Positions 43,228-57,188 of a DNA stretch of 64,000 nt are shown here, one piece after another; position 1 is the stretch's first letter, and each line of letters opens with the position of its first letter. The DNA comes from Euglena gracilis (taxonomy: Eukaryota > Euglenida > Euglenophyceae > Euglenales). The translations under genes were made by a program, and so were the position numbers. The notes under the pieces are model-generated. The model made no database searches. It was not told where the DNA came from and was given only the letters and a program-made list of their open reading frames with translations. The DNA lies in the NCBI GenBank assembly GCA_039621445.1, contig CP154954.1:14240387-14304386 (forward strand), given 5' to 3'.

Positions 43228-44380
43228 GGTTGGTCATTGGGTGCGTAGGCGAGGGTGACTGCATGGTGCCAAAGAATCAGCAAAGCACCACCAAACGTTT
43301 TCTTGGGCCCAGGGGACCTCACCCTGGGCCAGCAACAACCAGCTTTGGGGCTGCAAGATGAAGCGGGGCTCGACTTGCGCCACTTCAACACCTCAATGGT
43401 GGCAAGCTTGCCGCACGGCTTCCATGGAGCGACTCCCAAAAGGAATGGGGAGAGACTTCTGCGGAAAAAAGGCTTCCGGTTCTTTTCTCCGAAGCACACC
43501 GAGCTTTGGTCTGGATTCCACTCCCCCCGGCGCTTGCGCCCCCCCCCCCCCCCGGCGTGGGTAATGTGCCGATTCTGCGCACATGTCGTAGTTTTTGAAC
43601 ATGGTGAGGGGAGCTCCCCACCACCCCCAGGCGCTTGCCCCCCATTCTCCTTACACCAATTTAGCATTTCAGCGCAACTGCAGAAGCCTGGGCTCGAAGC
43701 AGGGGAAAGCGTGGGAAGCTGTACAATTAGGTGTCAGCGGGGCGATTGGTTGATGGACGCAGGCTGAATCAGTCAAACTTGCTACTTTCAAATTCTGAAA
43801 GCCAACCCCCACTTTGTCCCAGAAATTCAGGAAATCGTACACAAAAATATTGCAAAACCCCCAAAATACCCCAAAAAAACACGAAGCCCCTCAATGGAGT
43901 CCTCCAGAAGAAAGTTGAAAAAATTTCGGGTGGATACACCATTTTCATAAGAGAACGTCGGTTTCCGACAGAAAAATGCACATTATTGAAGAAAATAGGA
44001 ATACGCAGCAAATCTGGCATAGGTCACCCAGATAAGCTTGACTTCCCCCCCGAAACTTGTAAATTCTGTAAAGCCCCCCCCTTGAGGGTCTTGAAATCCC
44101 ACCAAAATACAAAGTTGCAGGAGCATAATAATGTTCAATGAATGATGCAGCCATTGGGGGACGCTACAGCACGTTGCATGGTTCCAAATGGGTTGGAAAG
44201 GGGCCAGCCCTGTGCCAATATTCCGATACCTTGTCCTGTCACGCAGTGACAATTTATGACCCACCATCGTTGGTTGACCACTTTCCAATGAGGGAATGTG
44301 AAATGGTCTGGAATCCATAAAACGCAGGTTAATTTTTATTTCATGTATTTCCCCCCCCAAGCTGATTTGACACCAAAATG
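43228..44380 (+). repeat. B block, copy 3
   Basis: Matches the other B copies over its full length, including the part lost from copy 2. It differs by C-run lengths and a few substitutions. Confidence 0.88.
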
Positions 44381-46030
44381 AAATCTGGAGAGTCCGAATT
44401 GGGTAAATTCTTTGAGCGCGGGTGTATGGGCTTTTTCTATGCTATGAAAGCTGGCAAACTGGAAAGTTCGGACCCCCCCTGTTCAGGGGTTCATAACACA
44501 TGGGGGGGGGTAAGTGCCTCAAAACACAAACAGGGAGTCAAACAAGAAAAAAAAGCAAAAAAAAAACAACAAATTTCACACTCTTGCAGTGCAGTTCAGT
44601 GGACACTGCACAGACAGCTGCAAACAAAGCACCTTCTGTCACCACAGGCAAAGACACGGCATCGTCAAAGTGGTTGCAGTGCAACGAATGAGGTGGGAAG
44701 GAAAATATTGTCTTACTATAACATTCAAACTAACTAGGACGGAACAAAAATGATTATTGTAAAACTTGGTCAGATTGCAAAGGTTCAGGACCAGGGGCGG
44801 CGAATCGAGTGTCAATACCCCGCCAAAAAAAAACAGCACGATGGGACGATTAGTAATGAAAAATGAGGAACTGTAATAATCGGGCGGTCTGGCAGCGGCG
44901 GCCAGGCTTCTTTATAAGTCAGAAGACCCCCCCGGGGGGAGAGGGGTTGGGTGGGTGGGTCCGGGCCGGACCCTGACAACTTCCTATCATGACAGGTTGG
45001 CCGGTACCGGGGACCCTGACAGTTTCCCGGGCATTCCTGGGTGGGGGGGGGGGTAGGCCGGCAGCGGCGGCTTAGAATGGGACAGAAAAAACGAGCCGCG
45101 GTTTCAACATTTCATTTCCAAACACCACAAAATTTGCTGTCGCCCCGTCAGTTTCCACAGACAGTGTGGGGGGGACTGGAAACCCGAGGGGAGATTGGGA
45201 GACCTGAGGGGGAAGCCGATCCCACTTCACTTCACATCAAAAATAATTTGCCTGAGTTGGAAATGCAAAAGAAGCAATTCTGTCGATAGGAGTGGATGTT
45301 TGGGGGACAGAAACTTAAAACACGACGTGTAATACATTTTGATGTGGAGAAAAATGCAACAAGTGTTCAACAAAAGATTCAGACAGTGAGGTTGCATGGT
45401 TCCATGACGGGTTGGAATGGGGCCATGACGAAAGCAGCATTGTGCCAAATCTTCCGATACGTTGTCCCGTCAAAGCAGTGACGGCACATGCCTGAACCTG
45501 GAAGGTTCGGACCCCCTGTTCATTGGGCAAGCGGATTCATTACACATGGGGGGGGGTAAGCAACGCACAAACAGAGGGTCAAACAAAACAACAACAGTCA
45601 AACAAACGACAAAAGCAAAAGCCACGTTTTGAATACACTCTCACCAGTGGAGAGGGTTGGAGTGCAGTTCAGTTGACACTGCACAGACACCCACAAACAA
45701 CGCACCCTCCGTGACCACAGGCAAAGGCATGGCACGGTGAAAGTGGCTGCAGTGCAACGAATGAGGTGCGAAGGAAGGAAACGTTCTCCTTCTATAACAC
45801 ATATAACAAGTAGGGTGGAACAAGATGATTTCTGACAACCTGGGTCAGATTGCAGGTGCAAAAGTCCAGGACCAGTGGAGTGAAATCGAATGCCAATATG
45901 AAAAGCCAGCATGATGGGACAATTTGCACACAACCATAAACACGTGCGCACATACACACACACACAATGGAAATGGGTTTTTGGTGAGTTCGTTTCTTGG
46001 CTGGTATTCTTTCAAGAAATATTCCAAAAA
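44381..46030 (+). repeat. Composite repeat, second copy
   Basis: 44,381-44,880 matches 9,480-10,010. About 44,885-45,095 is specific to this place, with GGTCCGGGCC and G runs. 45,100-46,030 matches 1,966-2,906. The order supports a 5.3-kb higher-order unit (U + B + composite) between 40,690 and 46,031. Confidence 0.78.
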
Positions 46031-48735
46031 TTGCAAAACGGTCATTTTTGGCAAATTTTGATTTTGGGGGGTCAAATAAAAATTTTCTTCAGTCTTGTAT
46101 CAAAACCACCACCAACCTGCGGACCGCCCTCGTGGGAAATTTGGACTAGCTGCAGTCCCCCCCCCAGGGTTGAACTGTGAAAACTCATGAAGAAGCGTGA
46201 TCACTAGGAATTGGTTGCATTGTTCATCATCGTCCAGATCTCGACGTTTTCTCAACCCGCAACAACTTCCCATCCCTCCTGTTCAACGACCATGAATGTT
46301 CGTCTGTGACCAGGGAGGCGGTCGCAGAAACATTTATTTTTGTTTCTGACCAGGGGGGGGGGTTCGACCAGGTTATGAAATTAGTAGGCAGGGTGGTTTG
46401 GACACCTCCAGAGGGGGGAGGTTGGATTCTCTCCTGGGGGCAAAAATGCTCCTGGGGGAAAAAATGTGCGGGAAAATTTTGGGACTTGAAAAAGGCCCAA
46501 AAATCGCGTTTTCCTATATTTTTAGTCAAAACGTACACCAACATCCAGCAGGTGTGTTTAGAAACCTGCAATGGTTGTCTCATTAACCTGGGATATTGAC
46601 TGAACGATTTGGTGAACGCAAATGTGCACACCAACCGTTTGTGCAATTGTGAAAAGTGGATGCGCCAGCCAAAAATGATGAGTTTGTACATTGTACAAAT
46701 GGTTATGTGATTGTTACAAATGTATGCATATTCAGAGGTATTTGCAGAATTTAAATACATATAAAGGACCAGCCTGCACGCCTAAATTTGAACAACGGCA
46801 ATCGAAGCTGTGAAAAACCATTTCTTAGCCCCTGGAACAACAAATACACAACATTTCCAGGTTTCATCCTGAAGAACTGAGCATAAAAATGCAGTTCTTC
46901 AGTCCTGAAATTGTGGAACAGTCAACATTTCTGAACATTTGAATGGTTGACGTGTGCAATTGCACACACCAACCACCCACTTCTTGTTGTTGTCTTGCGT
47001 GGCTCTCCACAGGGGAGGAAAGGTCCTTTTGCCACCTGAGAGTGAGCACCTCGCGGTGGCTGAGCGCGCGTGGAAGGCCCGGCACGCTGGAGGTGCAGTC
47101 AGGTCAAGCACCTACAGTTGACCCCAGAATTTTGCCATTTTCGGCCATTTTCGGCGATTTTTTCCTGTAGGTGGGGGTAAAGTTACCTTTAAATCCCTGC
47201 ATGCCAACAATGCATTTGATCATTCATGTAAACACATCCAAGCACGTTTGGTGCTCAGGGATTAAAAATATTCAAAGAGTTTTTGTTACCATATGCAAAT
47301 GCAAGGTTTTGGGAATAAGCTTCTTTTTCTGAGAGTAGATCAACTTCAACCGGAATCCACCAAAGAAACTTTTTTTTCATTTTCGGCCATTTTTACTGTA
47401 GGAGCTTGCTGGCGGTGCAGACCGGAGGGGGGAGCGTCCCGGCCAAGTGGCAGAGGCACAACGGCGGGAGGAAGACACCGCCAGGGTGGGCCGGCAGCGC
47501 CAGCAAAGCATGGGACGCCAAAAGCGAACGGCTTAAACATTTTTATTTAAAAAAAATGAAACACAACAAAGTTTTGCTGGCGCCCCGACAGTTTTCACAG
47601 ATCCCGGTGGGGGGCATTGGAAACTTTGGAAAAGCCTTCGAAACTCAGGTCAGATTTGGGGTGCCTTGGGGTGCCCAGGCAGGCACCCCCCCCCCCGGGT
47701 GGGGTCGTCACCCGACAATACAGCCTGATCTTGGTGTCAAAAAGCAAAATGCGAGGTGAAAACCTGGGGGAGCTCCGGTGCTCCCCCATCCTCAGCTTCC
47801 ATGGTCCCTTTCTGGAAAATGGCATCCCCACGCCTGGGCAAACCAGCTGCCCATCCCACCCTGGGGATGGAGGCGACCGAGGCAGAATGCGGCACACGTG
47901 CGGTGGCGAGTGAGGGGACGGCGCCTCGGGGCACCGCACTAGACTGGGGGGCGTCTGACTGTGTGGGCCCCATGGCGGACGGAGGAGAAGGGAAGACAAG
48001 CAGACATTTCAGACCAACTCAGGTGGGAAACAAAAGATCCAAATGCAAATGCAATCAAAAAACAGGCGGAGAGTGAGGGTGACGGGAGGGGGGGGGGTGG
48101 GAGAGGGTGGGAGAGGTCCCAGGGCGGAGGTGGGCTGGGGGATCTGTTTTGGATGCAAATAAATGAAATTTGGTATATATAAAAAAGTCGGTGAAGAGCG
48201 GGTGTTTTGAGGGCGGGTGTTATTACCTTAACTTTTCAGCTGAAAAAGGGGGTCCAGCCAGCACCTTGGCAGCCGGACTTTGGGGTCCTCAAGAAAACAC
48301 TTAATACTCACACACATTTTCATTTTCCCCGTCGGTTTGAAAGGCATCCATGGCGGCTCTGTTTGAATTACTGAGATTTTCTTTATATCGCTCTTTTGCT
48401 TGCAGTTATCTTTTGCATGGCCAGGCGGAAATGTTTGTTTCATATTCAGCTAACGACTTCCCGATAATTGGAACAAGAACAAAACAATCAAAACAATCAT
48501 TGCTGGAATCACGGAAATTCGCCTGCGAAACTTCCTACCTGCGGTAGCTCATCAGCACATTTGATGGTTCAGGGAGGTCAAATCAAAGGCGGTCAGGGGC
48601 GATTCAGGCCAGAGTCCACCCTATGGCAGGCTGGGAAGGAGAGTCATTCAGCCAGTGGCACACTTCAGATTGCAGGACGTGTGCCCCCCCGAAGCAAACA
48701 ATAACGTCAGCGGTATCGGTTACCATTTCAATGCT
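46031..48735 (+). repeat. U unit, copy 4
   Basis: Near-identical to copy 1, with the TATAAAGG and octamer/TATA motifs kept and the 65-codon frame intact (48,350-48,547). It continues into B copy 4. Confidence 0.9.
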
Positions 48736-49914
48736 CAAATGCAGAGAGGTAGGTTGGTCATTGGGTGCGTAGGCGAGGGTGACTGCATTGTGCCAAAGAA
48801 TCAGCAAAGCACCACCAAACGTTTTCTTGGGCCCAGGGGACCTCACCCTGGGCCAGCAACAACCAGCTTCGGGGCTGCAAGATGAAGCGGGGCTCGACTT
48901 GCGCCACTTCAACACCTCTATGGTGGCAAGCTTGCCGCACGGCTTCCATGGAGCGACTCCAAAAGGAATGGGGAGAGACTTCTGCGGAAAAAAGGCTTCC
49001 GGTTTTTTCTCCGAAGCACACCGAGCTTTGGTCTGGATTCCACTCACCCCGGCGCTTGCGCCCCCCCCCCCCCCGGCGTGGGTAATGTGCCGATTCTGCG
49101 CACATGTCGTAGTTTTTGAACATGGTGAGGGGAGCTCCCCACCACCCCCAGGCGCTTGCCCCCCATTCTCCTTACACCAATTTAGCATTTCAGCGCAACT
49201 GCAGAAGCCTGGGCTCGAAGCAGGGGAAAGCGTGGGAAGCTGTACAATTAGGTGTCAGCGGGGCGATTGGTTGATGGACGCAGGCTGAATCAGTCAAACT
49301 TGCTACTTTCAAATTCTGAAAGCCAACCCCATCTTTGTCCCAGAAATTCAGGAAGTCGTACACAAAAATATTGCAAAACCCCCAAAATACCCCAAAAAAA
49401 CACGAAGCCCCTCAATGGAGTCCTCCAGAAGAAAGTTGAAAAAATTTCGGGTGGATACACCATTTTCATCAGAGAACGTCCGTTTCCGACAGAAAAATGC
49501 ACATTATTGAGGAAAATAGGAATACGCAGCAAATCTTGCATCCCAGTCACCCAAGTCACCCAAGTCACCTCACCCAGATAAGCTTGACTTCCCCCCCCCG
49601 AAACTTGTAAATTCTGTAAAGCCCCCCCCTTGAGGGTCTTGAAATCCCACCAAAATACAAAGTTGCAGGAGCATAATAGTGTTCAATGAATGATGCAGCC
49701 ATTGGGGGACGCTACAGCACGTTGCATGGTTCCAAATGGGTTGGAAAGGGGCCAGCCCTGTGCCAATATTCCGATACCTTGTCCTGTCACGCAGTGACAA
49801 TTTATGACCCACCATCGTTGGTTGACCACTTTCCAATGAGGGAATGTGAAATGGTCTGGAATCCATAAAACACAGGTTAATTTTTATTTCATGTATTTCC
49901 CCCCCCCCCAAGCT
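48736..49914 (+). repeat. B block, copy 4
   Basis: Full-length B. At 49,540-49,572 it has a local tandem CAAGTCACC expansion not seen in copies 1 and 3. Confidence 0.88.
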
Positions 49915-52814
49915 GATTAGACACCAAAATGAAATCTGGAGAGTCCGAATTGGGTAAATTCTTTGAGCGCGGGTGTATGGGCTTTTTCTATGCCACGAAA
50001 GCTGACAAACTGGAAGGTTCGGACCCCCCCTGTTCAGGGGTTCATAACACATGGGGGGGGGTAAATGCCTCAAAACACAAACAGGGAGTTAAACAAGAAA
50101 AAAAAGAAAAAAACAACAAATTTCACACTCTTGCAGTGCAGTTCAGTGGACACTGCACAGACAGCTGCAAACAAAGCACCTTCTGTCACCACAGGCAAAG
50201 ACACGGCATCGTCAAAGTGGTTGCAGTGCAACGAATGAGGTGGGAAAGAAAATATTGTCTTACTATACCATACAAACTAACTAGGACGGAACAAAAAATG
50301 ATTATTGTAAAACTTGGTCAGATTGCAAAGGTTCAGGACCAGGGGCGGCGAATCGAGTGCCAATACCAAAAAAAAAACAGCACGATGGGACGATTTGTAA
50401 TTAAAATGAGGAACTGTAATAATCGGGCGGTCTGAAAAATCGCCACTGGAAAAGCTACTAACTGGACCCCTCTCTCCTGGGAGGTCCGTGGTGCGGGTCC
50501 CCCAATCTCCCCCAACTGGCCCTCATGTCTTGCTGGGCTGTCTTTGGGCGCAGCACCGGAGGAAAATTTTTCGCTACTTTTGAAACCAGCCAAGGATGGG
50601 GGGTGGGGGTCTGGCCACTCCCTCCCAACATCTGGGGGGTGGCACGTCACCCCCAGGAAGGTCTGGACCCTCCCACCACCTACTCAAAGCTGAAGGACTT
50701 CCCATCTATCCCTGCTGGATCCACTAGCTAGCCATTTTGCAAGCCACCAGAAACCAAATTTGGCTTGGGCCCAGGGGGATCCGCTTGCAGGTTGGTGGTG
50801 GTTTTGTTACAAGTGACCTGCTCGAAGCACCGGAATTTTTTTATTTGACCCCCCCCAAAACTTGCCAAAACTGCCCGTTTTGCATATATTTGGAACTTTT
50901 TAATGGAACAAAACTAGCCAAAGTACAAAATGACCATTTCCAACTGGGGAGCACAGTGATGCCTGCTCCTGGGCATCCTCTCGACTAAAATCCCTGTTTT
51001 CACCTCCGCGTCTTGGGGCACCCCATCACATCTTGTTCACATTTTCGGTTTTTAGGGGTTATATCATGTCATTTTCATAAAAGATGTCTGAAAGATGTCA
51101 ATGTGCGCAATTGTGCACATCAACAAAGAAAAAAATCTCAAGTGCGAGATGTCCCGCCTGAGTTTTTTGGGTCGATTTTCGGTAAATAAAAACCGATTTT
51201 CCTTCGAAATACATCAAGAAAAACAAAAGAAAATGTCCACAATCCAGAAATGACGCCCTCGAATGCCCTATCCAACAATGTTTTACTGAACCCAAACTCT
51301 TCGTGCAGCCCAAATTACAGCCATTTTCCGGCCAATTTTGCCTGTTTCTGGGGCCATCTTGGGCTGTTTTCGGGGCCGAAATATCGAGGTTTCAAAAATA
51401 TCTTGGAAATGAAGCAAAATCAAAGGAAATATCCGGAGACCTAAATTGAAGCCCTTGGAACGCTTTATCTAATGATATTTTGACTTCCCCATAAATCCCC
51501 ACCTAGCGCGAGATATGACCAACTTACGGACCAAAACAGCGTGGCAGGGTTCCTTCGTTTTCGGCCATTTCGGGGCTTAAAAAAAAGCAGCGAACGGAAA
51601 AATTCTTTTTTTGCCCAGAGCCATGTTTATTGGCCAAAAAGCTGTTTTCCAGGGGTAAATGAACGCTTTTCGACCCGCCAGCTTCCCAGCATCTTGGGTC
51701 ATTTCCGGGTCAAAAAAGTTGAATAAAACTCCAGGTCCAAAATGTCGAAAAGAATCGAAAAAAAATTGCCCAAGACAATCTTTTTGGGCCTCGCGGACCC
51801 AGGCCAGGCCGGGCTGCCAGTCCGGCCGCCGGGGTGCCAGCCGGGCAGGGCCGGGCTGCCGGGCCGCCAGGTTGCCGGACGGGCCGGCCGCCGGGCTTCC
51901 AGGCCGGGAAAGCGGTGGGCTGCCAGGCCGGGCTACCGGCCGTGCCACCAGACCGGGCCAGGCTGCTGGGCCTGGCCACAAGCCTCAAACATTTGCTGCA
52001 GCAATGGCAACGTCAGGCACGTAAGGGGCTCAGCACTGCACAAAACCTGGTTAATACCCCGGGGTCCACAGACAAGTGGGGAACCCGGAACGGCGAAAAC
52101 TTCGACACATGTGAACCACGTCATGATTGAATGAAAGGTGGGGGGCAACCTTAGGGGGCCAACTTTGTACGTTTAGAAATTTGGTGGGCCTGGGGATGAG
52201 GCGCCCTTCGGCTTAAGCGGCTCCCTGCTTGGAATGCGAGAGACACCTCGTCAAACAAAATACGGAGTGAATAGACGTGGGTCATGGGTCACGGGTGAGG
52301 AGATGGGGTGTTTACGTCAGGCGTGGGCACGGCAACAGCAACCAGGTCACGGGGTCTTAGGCGGAGACTGAATGACAGCTGCAAGCCTCGCATCGCTATT
52401 GAGAGGTGGTCAATAAGACAACAATCAGAGCATGGGGCACCATTTGTTGCGATCCATAATTATCCGTAATTATTTGGAATTGCAACAGTGACTGCGCCGA
52501 CTGGGGAGATCCACCCAGAAATTGCTGCAACCAATGAAAACAGAAAGATTGATCGTAATATCGCTTCAGAAATGCCAACAACAAGGAAAATGTCACTGAA
52601 AAATGACCGAGTCAGCCAGAATCAGCCAGAAAGTAATGGCAGAAGTAACAAAGCAGCCAAAAAAAAAAGATGCACAAAACACTAAACCAAGTAAAAAAAA
52701 TAGCCAAATGGCTGAATGACAATCACAAAAATGGCTGTGAGCGGCCTTTTTTCCAGCCGGAGGCTGGACCCCCCCGGGGTCCTTAAGAAATCCCCTGTGT
52801 GGGAAATTGACTTT
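49915..52814 (+). repeat. Right segmental-duplication arm, part a
   Basis: Collinear with 9,476-12,412, including the shorter GC minisatellite (51,795-51,975) and the GGACC..GGTCCTTAAG module (52,753-52,792). No recognisable gene. Confidence 0.85.
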
Positions 52815-53835
52815 GGGGATGCCCACCCGGCAGTGCCGGCACTGCGTGGCACTGCGTGTGGCACTGCGTGTGGCACTGCGTGGCACTGCGTGGGCACTGC
52901 GTGGCACTGCGTGGCACTGCGTCACACTGCGTGGCACTGCGGGCCCTTAAAACTAGTTTTTGCATCATTGGACCTTTAGGGCCATCAAGGGCAATTGTGG
53001 TTGTTTTGTGCAACTTTTTGCCTTTTTGGGCCAATTTGCCACATCTGGCTAGAAATGTCGAACACACGTCATGTGTTTGGTTTGGATGCTGGTTCACATA
53101 ATAAAATGCACATACCCATATGCAGAAAGTTTCTATGCTTTTAATTCATGAATGGGATGTTCAGTTTTGGAACATTTGGTCCATCACCTGGTGAACTTCA
53201 CCCATGTCACGATGCAGAAAAATCTACGAAACTAAAAAAAAATATACAACAACCATCACAAACTTTGAATACTGTCTTTAGGGGATTGCCGAATGGTCTG
53301 GGAATTTCTTGCAAATAAGGATGACTTCTTTGAAGCATTTGGCTTGTGTGATATTTGGCCAAAATGCTTGGGACAAGGCCCAATCTTCTGCAAAGCTCGT
53401 GCTCCTTTGCGTCTCCACGAATCTCGCAAACAGTTGGATCAAGACAACTGGCGGGATTACTGTACACATCACAACTCATGAAGAGATTTCTTGAGAGAGA
53501 CTTTTTCTTGAGAAACACCCTTCAAACAATATATACAGCGTAACAAGGCGCAGAGCACCAAAAAATGAGCACCTCAGGTTTCCTCAAAACTGAAATCAAA
53601 AAAAACTGCAAAAAACTGCACGTGTGTAGTTTTTTTTCAGAAAAAAAAAGCTGCAAAAAACTGCAAAAAAACTGCAAAAAACTGCAAAAACCCCAAAATG
53701 TGAAAACTGCAAAAAACTGCAAAAACTGCACGGTGCATATTTTGCCCCTCCCTGTAAACGGCCCGCAGTGCCACGCAGTGCCACGCGGTGCCATGCAGTG
53801 CCACGCAGTGCCGGCACTGCGGGGTGGGCATCCCC
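52815..53835. mobile_element. TIR element with GCACTGCG arrays, copy 2 (internally deleted)
   Basis: Paralog of 12,413-13,743 with the same GGGGATGCCCAC termini. About 330 bp, homologous to 12,678-13,002, is missing, and the GTGGCACTGC array differs in unit number. It therefore moved with the segmental duplication rather than inserting independently. Confidence 0.55.
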
Positions 53836-54692
53836 ATTATATATGAATCATATGTTACAGAACCAGAAGCCAGGCTCCTTGTCTTGTGGCTGAGGTTGAA
53901 GATCAGCTATCACGAGGGGGGAGGTTCTACTACAACCTTGGAGCAAAAAGGCTCCAAGGAACTGGTCCGCAGCGTGGTGTGCTCCTGCTCCATTTCACCG
54001 GTCTCATTCTTGGAACATATATCAAATAAACACCGTGGTACACGGAGTTATCTGGACTTCCGTTCTTCTCCACTCTCCTCTGGATTGAAAATATCTGGTA
54101 TTATAATTTCAGGGGGGACCTTTGTCCAATTATCAACTTTCAACATTCACAAATATCGCCACGTCGACTGCTCCTGTGTTCTATGAATGTACTTTTGTGT
54201 GCGAGGTATGCATATAAAAACGGTGAAAAGAGGCGCTGGTTCGCTTGGGTTAATTTCAAATTAAAAACAGCGACAATCTGGGAAATTATTGCTTCAGGAT
54301 GGCCTTTGTTTGGAAACGTGAGGTGAACATTACTGTGTGGCCCCCTCGTTCTGCAGCGTCTGGGCTGTTTGTGACAAAGGCTGACTGGCAACAACAGGGC
54401 AGGGCAAACGTTCCTCCCTCCCTCTCACCCAGCGGACTTCGCAATTACTCAGTTGCATCAGTATTCCACGGCGATGGACTGAGTGGAAAAAAAAAATGAC
54501 CTGCTGCAGCAGCAACGGCACAAATAAAGGTTCTGTTGACAGGCAACAGACAAGGATGGAAAATGGACGAAATCATATTTTGTTCCTAACTCAGAACCGA
54601 ATAACAAGCAAACTATATATTGGGAGAATTGGGAGCTGTGAGTTGCAAAATGACATGCCCTAGGAATATTTGGTTGATTCGTGTCAGAGGAT
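53836..54692 (+). repeat. Right segmental-duplication arm, part b
   Basis: Collinear with 13,744-14,604 and ending in the left TCAGAGGAT target copy (54,684-54,692). A 66-codon frame at 54,299-54,499 is open here but shifted in the left arm. Confidence 0.85.
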
Positions 54693-57188
54693 GGGTCTAC
54701 CGCAAAAATGGAATCCTGCACTGGAGGTTACCTGCCGGGGGCTCCAGGGAGGCTCCAGGGAGGCTCCAGGGAGGCTCCTGGGAGGCTCCAGGGAGGCTTA
54801 GGTAACCAGCCTCCCTGGAGCCTCCTTTTTAGGGAGCCTCCAGGAGGCTCCAGGGAGGCTCCAGGGAGGCTCAGGTAACCAGCCTCCAGGGAGGCTCCCT
54901 TTTAGGGAGCCTCCAGGAGGCTCCAGGGAGGCTCCAGGGAGGCTCAGGTAACCAGCCTCCCTGGAGGCTCCAGGGAGGCTCGGGTTACCGGTTTTGTGTA
55001 CACAGGCCGACAATGGGAGAAGTCGTGGGCCGTGATGCAATCGGTGGTGTTGTAGACTCGAAATGCATGAATCAGCAGTTACTCGCCGGGGATGTGACAT
55101 GGGATATTGCAGGCACAAGAAGCGAGAAGGCACAAGAAGAAGAGACGTGAAACATCTGGACAACGTCTGCATCTTGAATAGCATTCAATCTTGTCCGGTG
55201 TCTGAATCTTGTCCAATGTCAACGTCTTGTCCAGTATTTGCATACTGTGTGGTCTCTGCACCTTGTCCAGCATGTACATCTTGTCCAACATCTGCATCTC
55301 GTCCAATATGTGCATCCACTGCATCTTGTCCAGCATATGCATCTTGTCCAGCATCCGCATCTTGTCCAGCATCTGCAACCACTGCATGTTGTCCAGCATC
55401 TGCATCTTTTCCAACATCTACAACCAATACATCATGTCTAGCATTTGCATGTTGTCCAAGGAACTACGATTGAAGCTCTGCGAACTGGTCTGCAGCAGGA
55501 ACATTTCTGGTTTTGTTGTTCTGGAGTTCTGAGATTTGCTTTTGGCTAATTTCAACATCTGCATCTTGTCCAGCATCTGCGTCCACGACATCTTGTCCAG
55601 CATCTGCATCTTGTCCAGTGTCCACATTTTGTCCAGCATCTGCATCTCGTCCAGCATCTGCAACCACTGCATCTTGTCCATCATCTGCATCTTGTCCAAC
55701 ATCTGCATTTTGTCCAGCATCTGCATCTTGTCCAGCATCTCCGTCCACTGCATTTTGTCCAGCATCTGCATCTTGTCCAGCATCTGCATCCATGACATCT
55801 TGTCCAGCATCTGCATCTTGTGCAACATTTGCATTTTGTCTAGCATCTGCATCTCATCTAGTATCTGCGTCCACGACATCTTGTCCTGCATCTGCATCTT
55901 GTCCAGCGTCTGCATTTTGTCCAGCATCTGCATCTCGTCCAGTATCTCCGTCCACTGCATTTTGTCGAGCATCTGAATCTTGTCTAGCATCTCCGTCCAC
56001 TGCATTTTGTCCAACATCTGCATCTTGTCCAGCATCTGCATCCACGACATCTTGTCCAGCATCTGCATCTTGTGCAGCGTTTGCATTTTGTCTAGCATCT
56101 GCATCTCGTCTAGGATCTACGTCCACGACATCTTGTCCTGCATCTGTATCTTGTACAGCGTCTGTATTTTGACCCAAATTAGCCCATTATTTGCCCAAAT
56201 CAATGCAAATTAGCCGAAATTAGCAAACAAAACAAAACCATTTTGCAAAAAAGCCAAGATGGGTGAAATGGGAGGCTGGGAGGCAACATAGAGCTTAATT
56301 GAAGCCAAAAATGACTTTATTTGGCCAGAATTGTACCTAATTATTTGCCGTGCAAAAAAAAGGGTCATGTGAAATCCAAAGTGGTGTTTGTTTGGCTGTG
56401 CCTGGGGGGGAGGGGGGCGGGGGGAGGGGGGAGGCGGGAGGGGGGGGCGGGGGGGAGGGGGCCTGCGGCCCCCCCCCCCCCCCCCCTCCCCCCTCCCCCC
56501 GCCCCCCTCCCCCCCGGACCACCCCTCCCCCCACCCCCTTCCCCTCTCCCCCCTACCCCCCTCCCCCCTCCCTTGCTCCCTAATAACAACATCCTTTTGT
56601 GTGGACAAAATTTGGCGGACAAAGCGTAAATAGCAAACGGGTAAACGGTGAAAGCAAATTCAGGCGGACATGGCGTCTTTGTGGCAAATGGACAAATGGT
56701 TTTCAACAAATCGGCAGACACAGCGTACGGGAAAACCGTAAAAGCAAAATCAGGCGGACATGGCGTCTTTGTGGCAAATAGATAAATGGTTTTCAATTCT
56801 TTCTGCAATTGGCGGGGCATGGCATAAATAGCAAACAAACAAACGTCATTTGTGTGTGTAAATATATAACGGATGCAAAGATGGAGGGTTGAACATGGCC
56901 TGTGTACAAAATTGGTTACCTGCCGGAGGCTCCAGGAGGCTCCAGGGAGGCTCCAGGAGGCTCCTCAGGTAACCAGCCTCCCTGGAGCCTCCTTTTTAGG
57001 GAGCCTCCAGGAGGCTCCAGGGAGGCTCCAGGGAGGCTCAGGTAACCAGCCTCCAGGGAGGCTCCTTTTTAGGGAGCCTCCAGGAGGCTCCAGGGAGGCT
57101 CCAGGGAGGCTCAGGTAACCAGCCTCCCTGGAGCCTCCCTGGAGGCTCCAGGTAACCAAAAGTGAGGATTCCAAATTTTCTGGGACCC
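54693..57188. mobile_element. 2.5-kb TIR element with 9-bp target duplication and minisatellite cargo
   Basis: Bounded by TCAGAGGAT (54,684-54,692; 57,189-57,197); the left arm keeps a single copy at 14,596-14,604. The ends form a TIR: the left begins GGGTCTACC and reaches GGAATCCTGCAC and GGTTACC; the inverted right end begins GGGTCCCAG and reaches GGAATCCTCAC and GGTTACC. Subterminal GGAGGCTCC arrays lie at 54,727-54,985 and 56,925-57,155, a central 18-bp minisatellite at 55,190-56,165, poly(G)/poly(C) at 56,405-56,570 and two GGACATGGCGTCTTTGTGGC repeats near 56,670 and 56,760. A 9-bp duplication suits Mutator-like elements; GGG-type ends with 8-9 bp also suit Merlin. No transposase. Confidence 0.85.
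55190..56165. repeat. 18-bp minisatellite (TCTTGTCCAGCATCTGCA), about 1 kb
   Basis: About 50 variant units, with CATCCACGACA-type and CCACTGCAT-type spacers and a non-repeat gap at about 55,455-55,550. Because 18 is divisible by three, long frames stay open on both strands: plus 219 codons (SASCPA repeats) and minus 228 codons (MLDKMQ repeats), the latter continuing for another 113 codons after one TAG. It is the internal cargo of the 2.5-kb element. I regard coding as unlikely but not excluded. Confidence 0.92.

Noticed and set aside
56386-56840. Proline/glycine-rich frames on both strands
   Set aside because: Products of long poly(C)/poly(G) tracts inside the transposon-like element.
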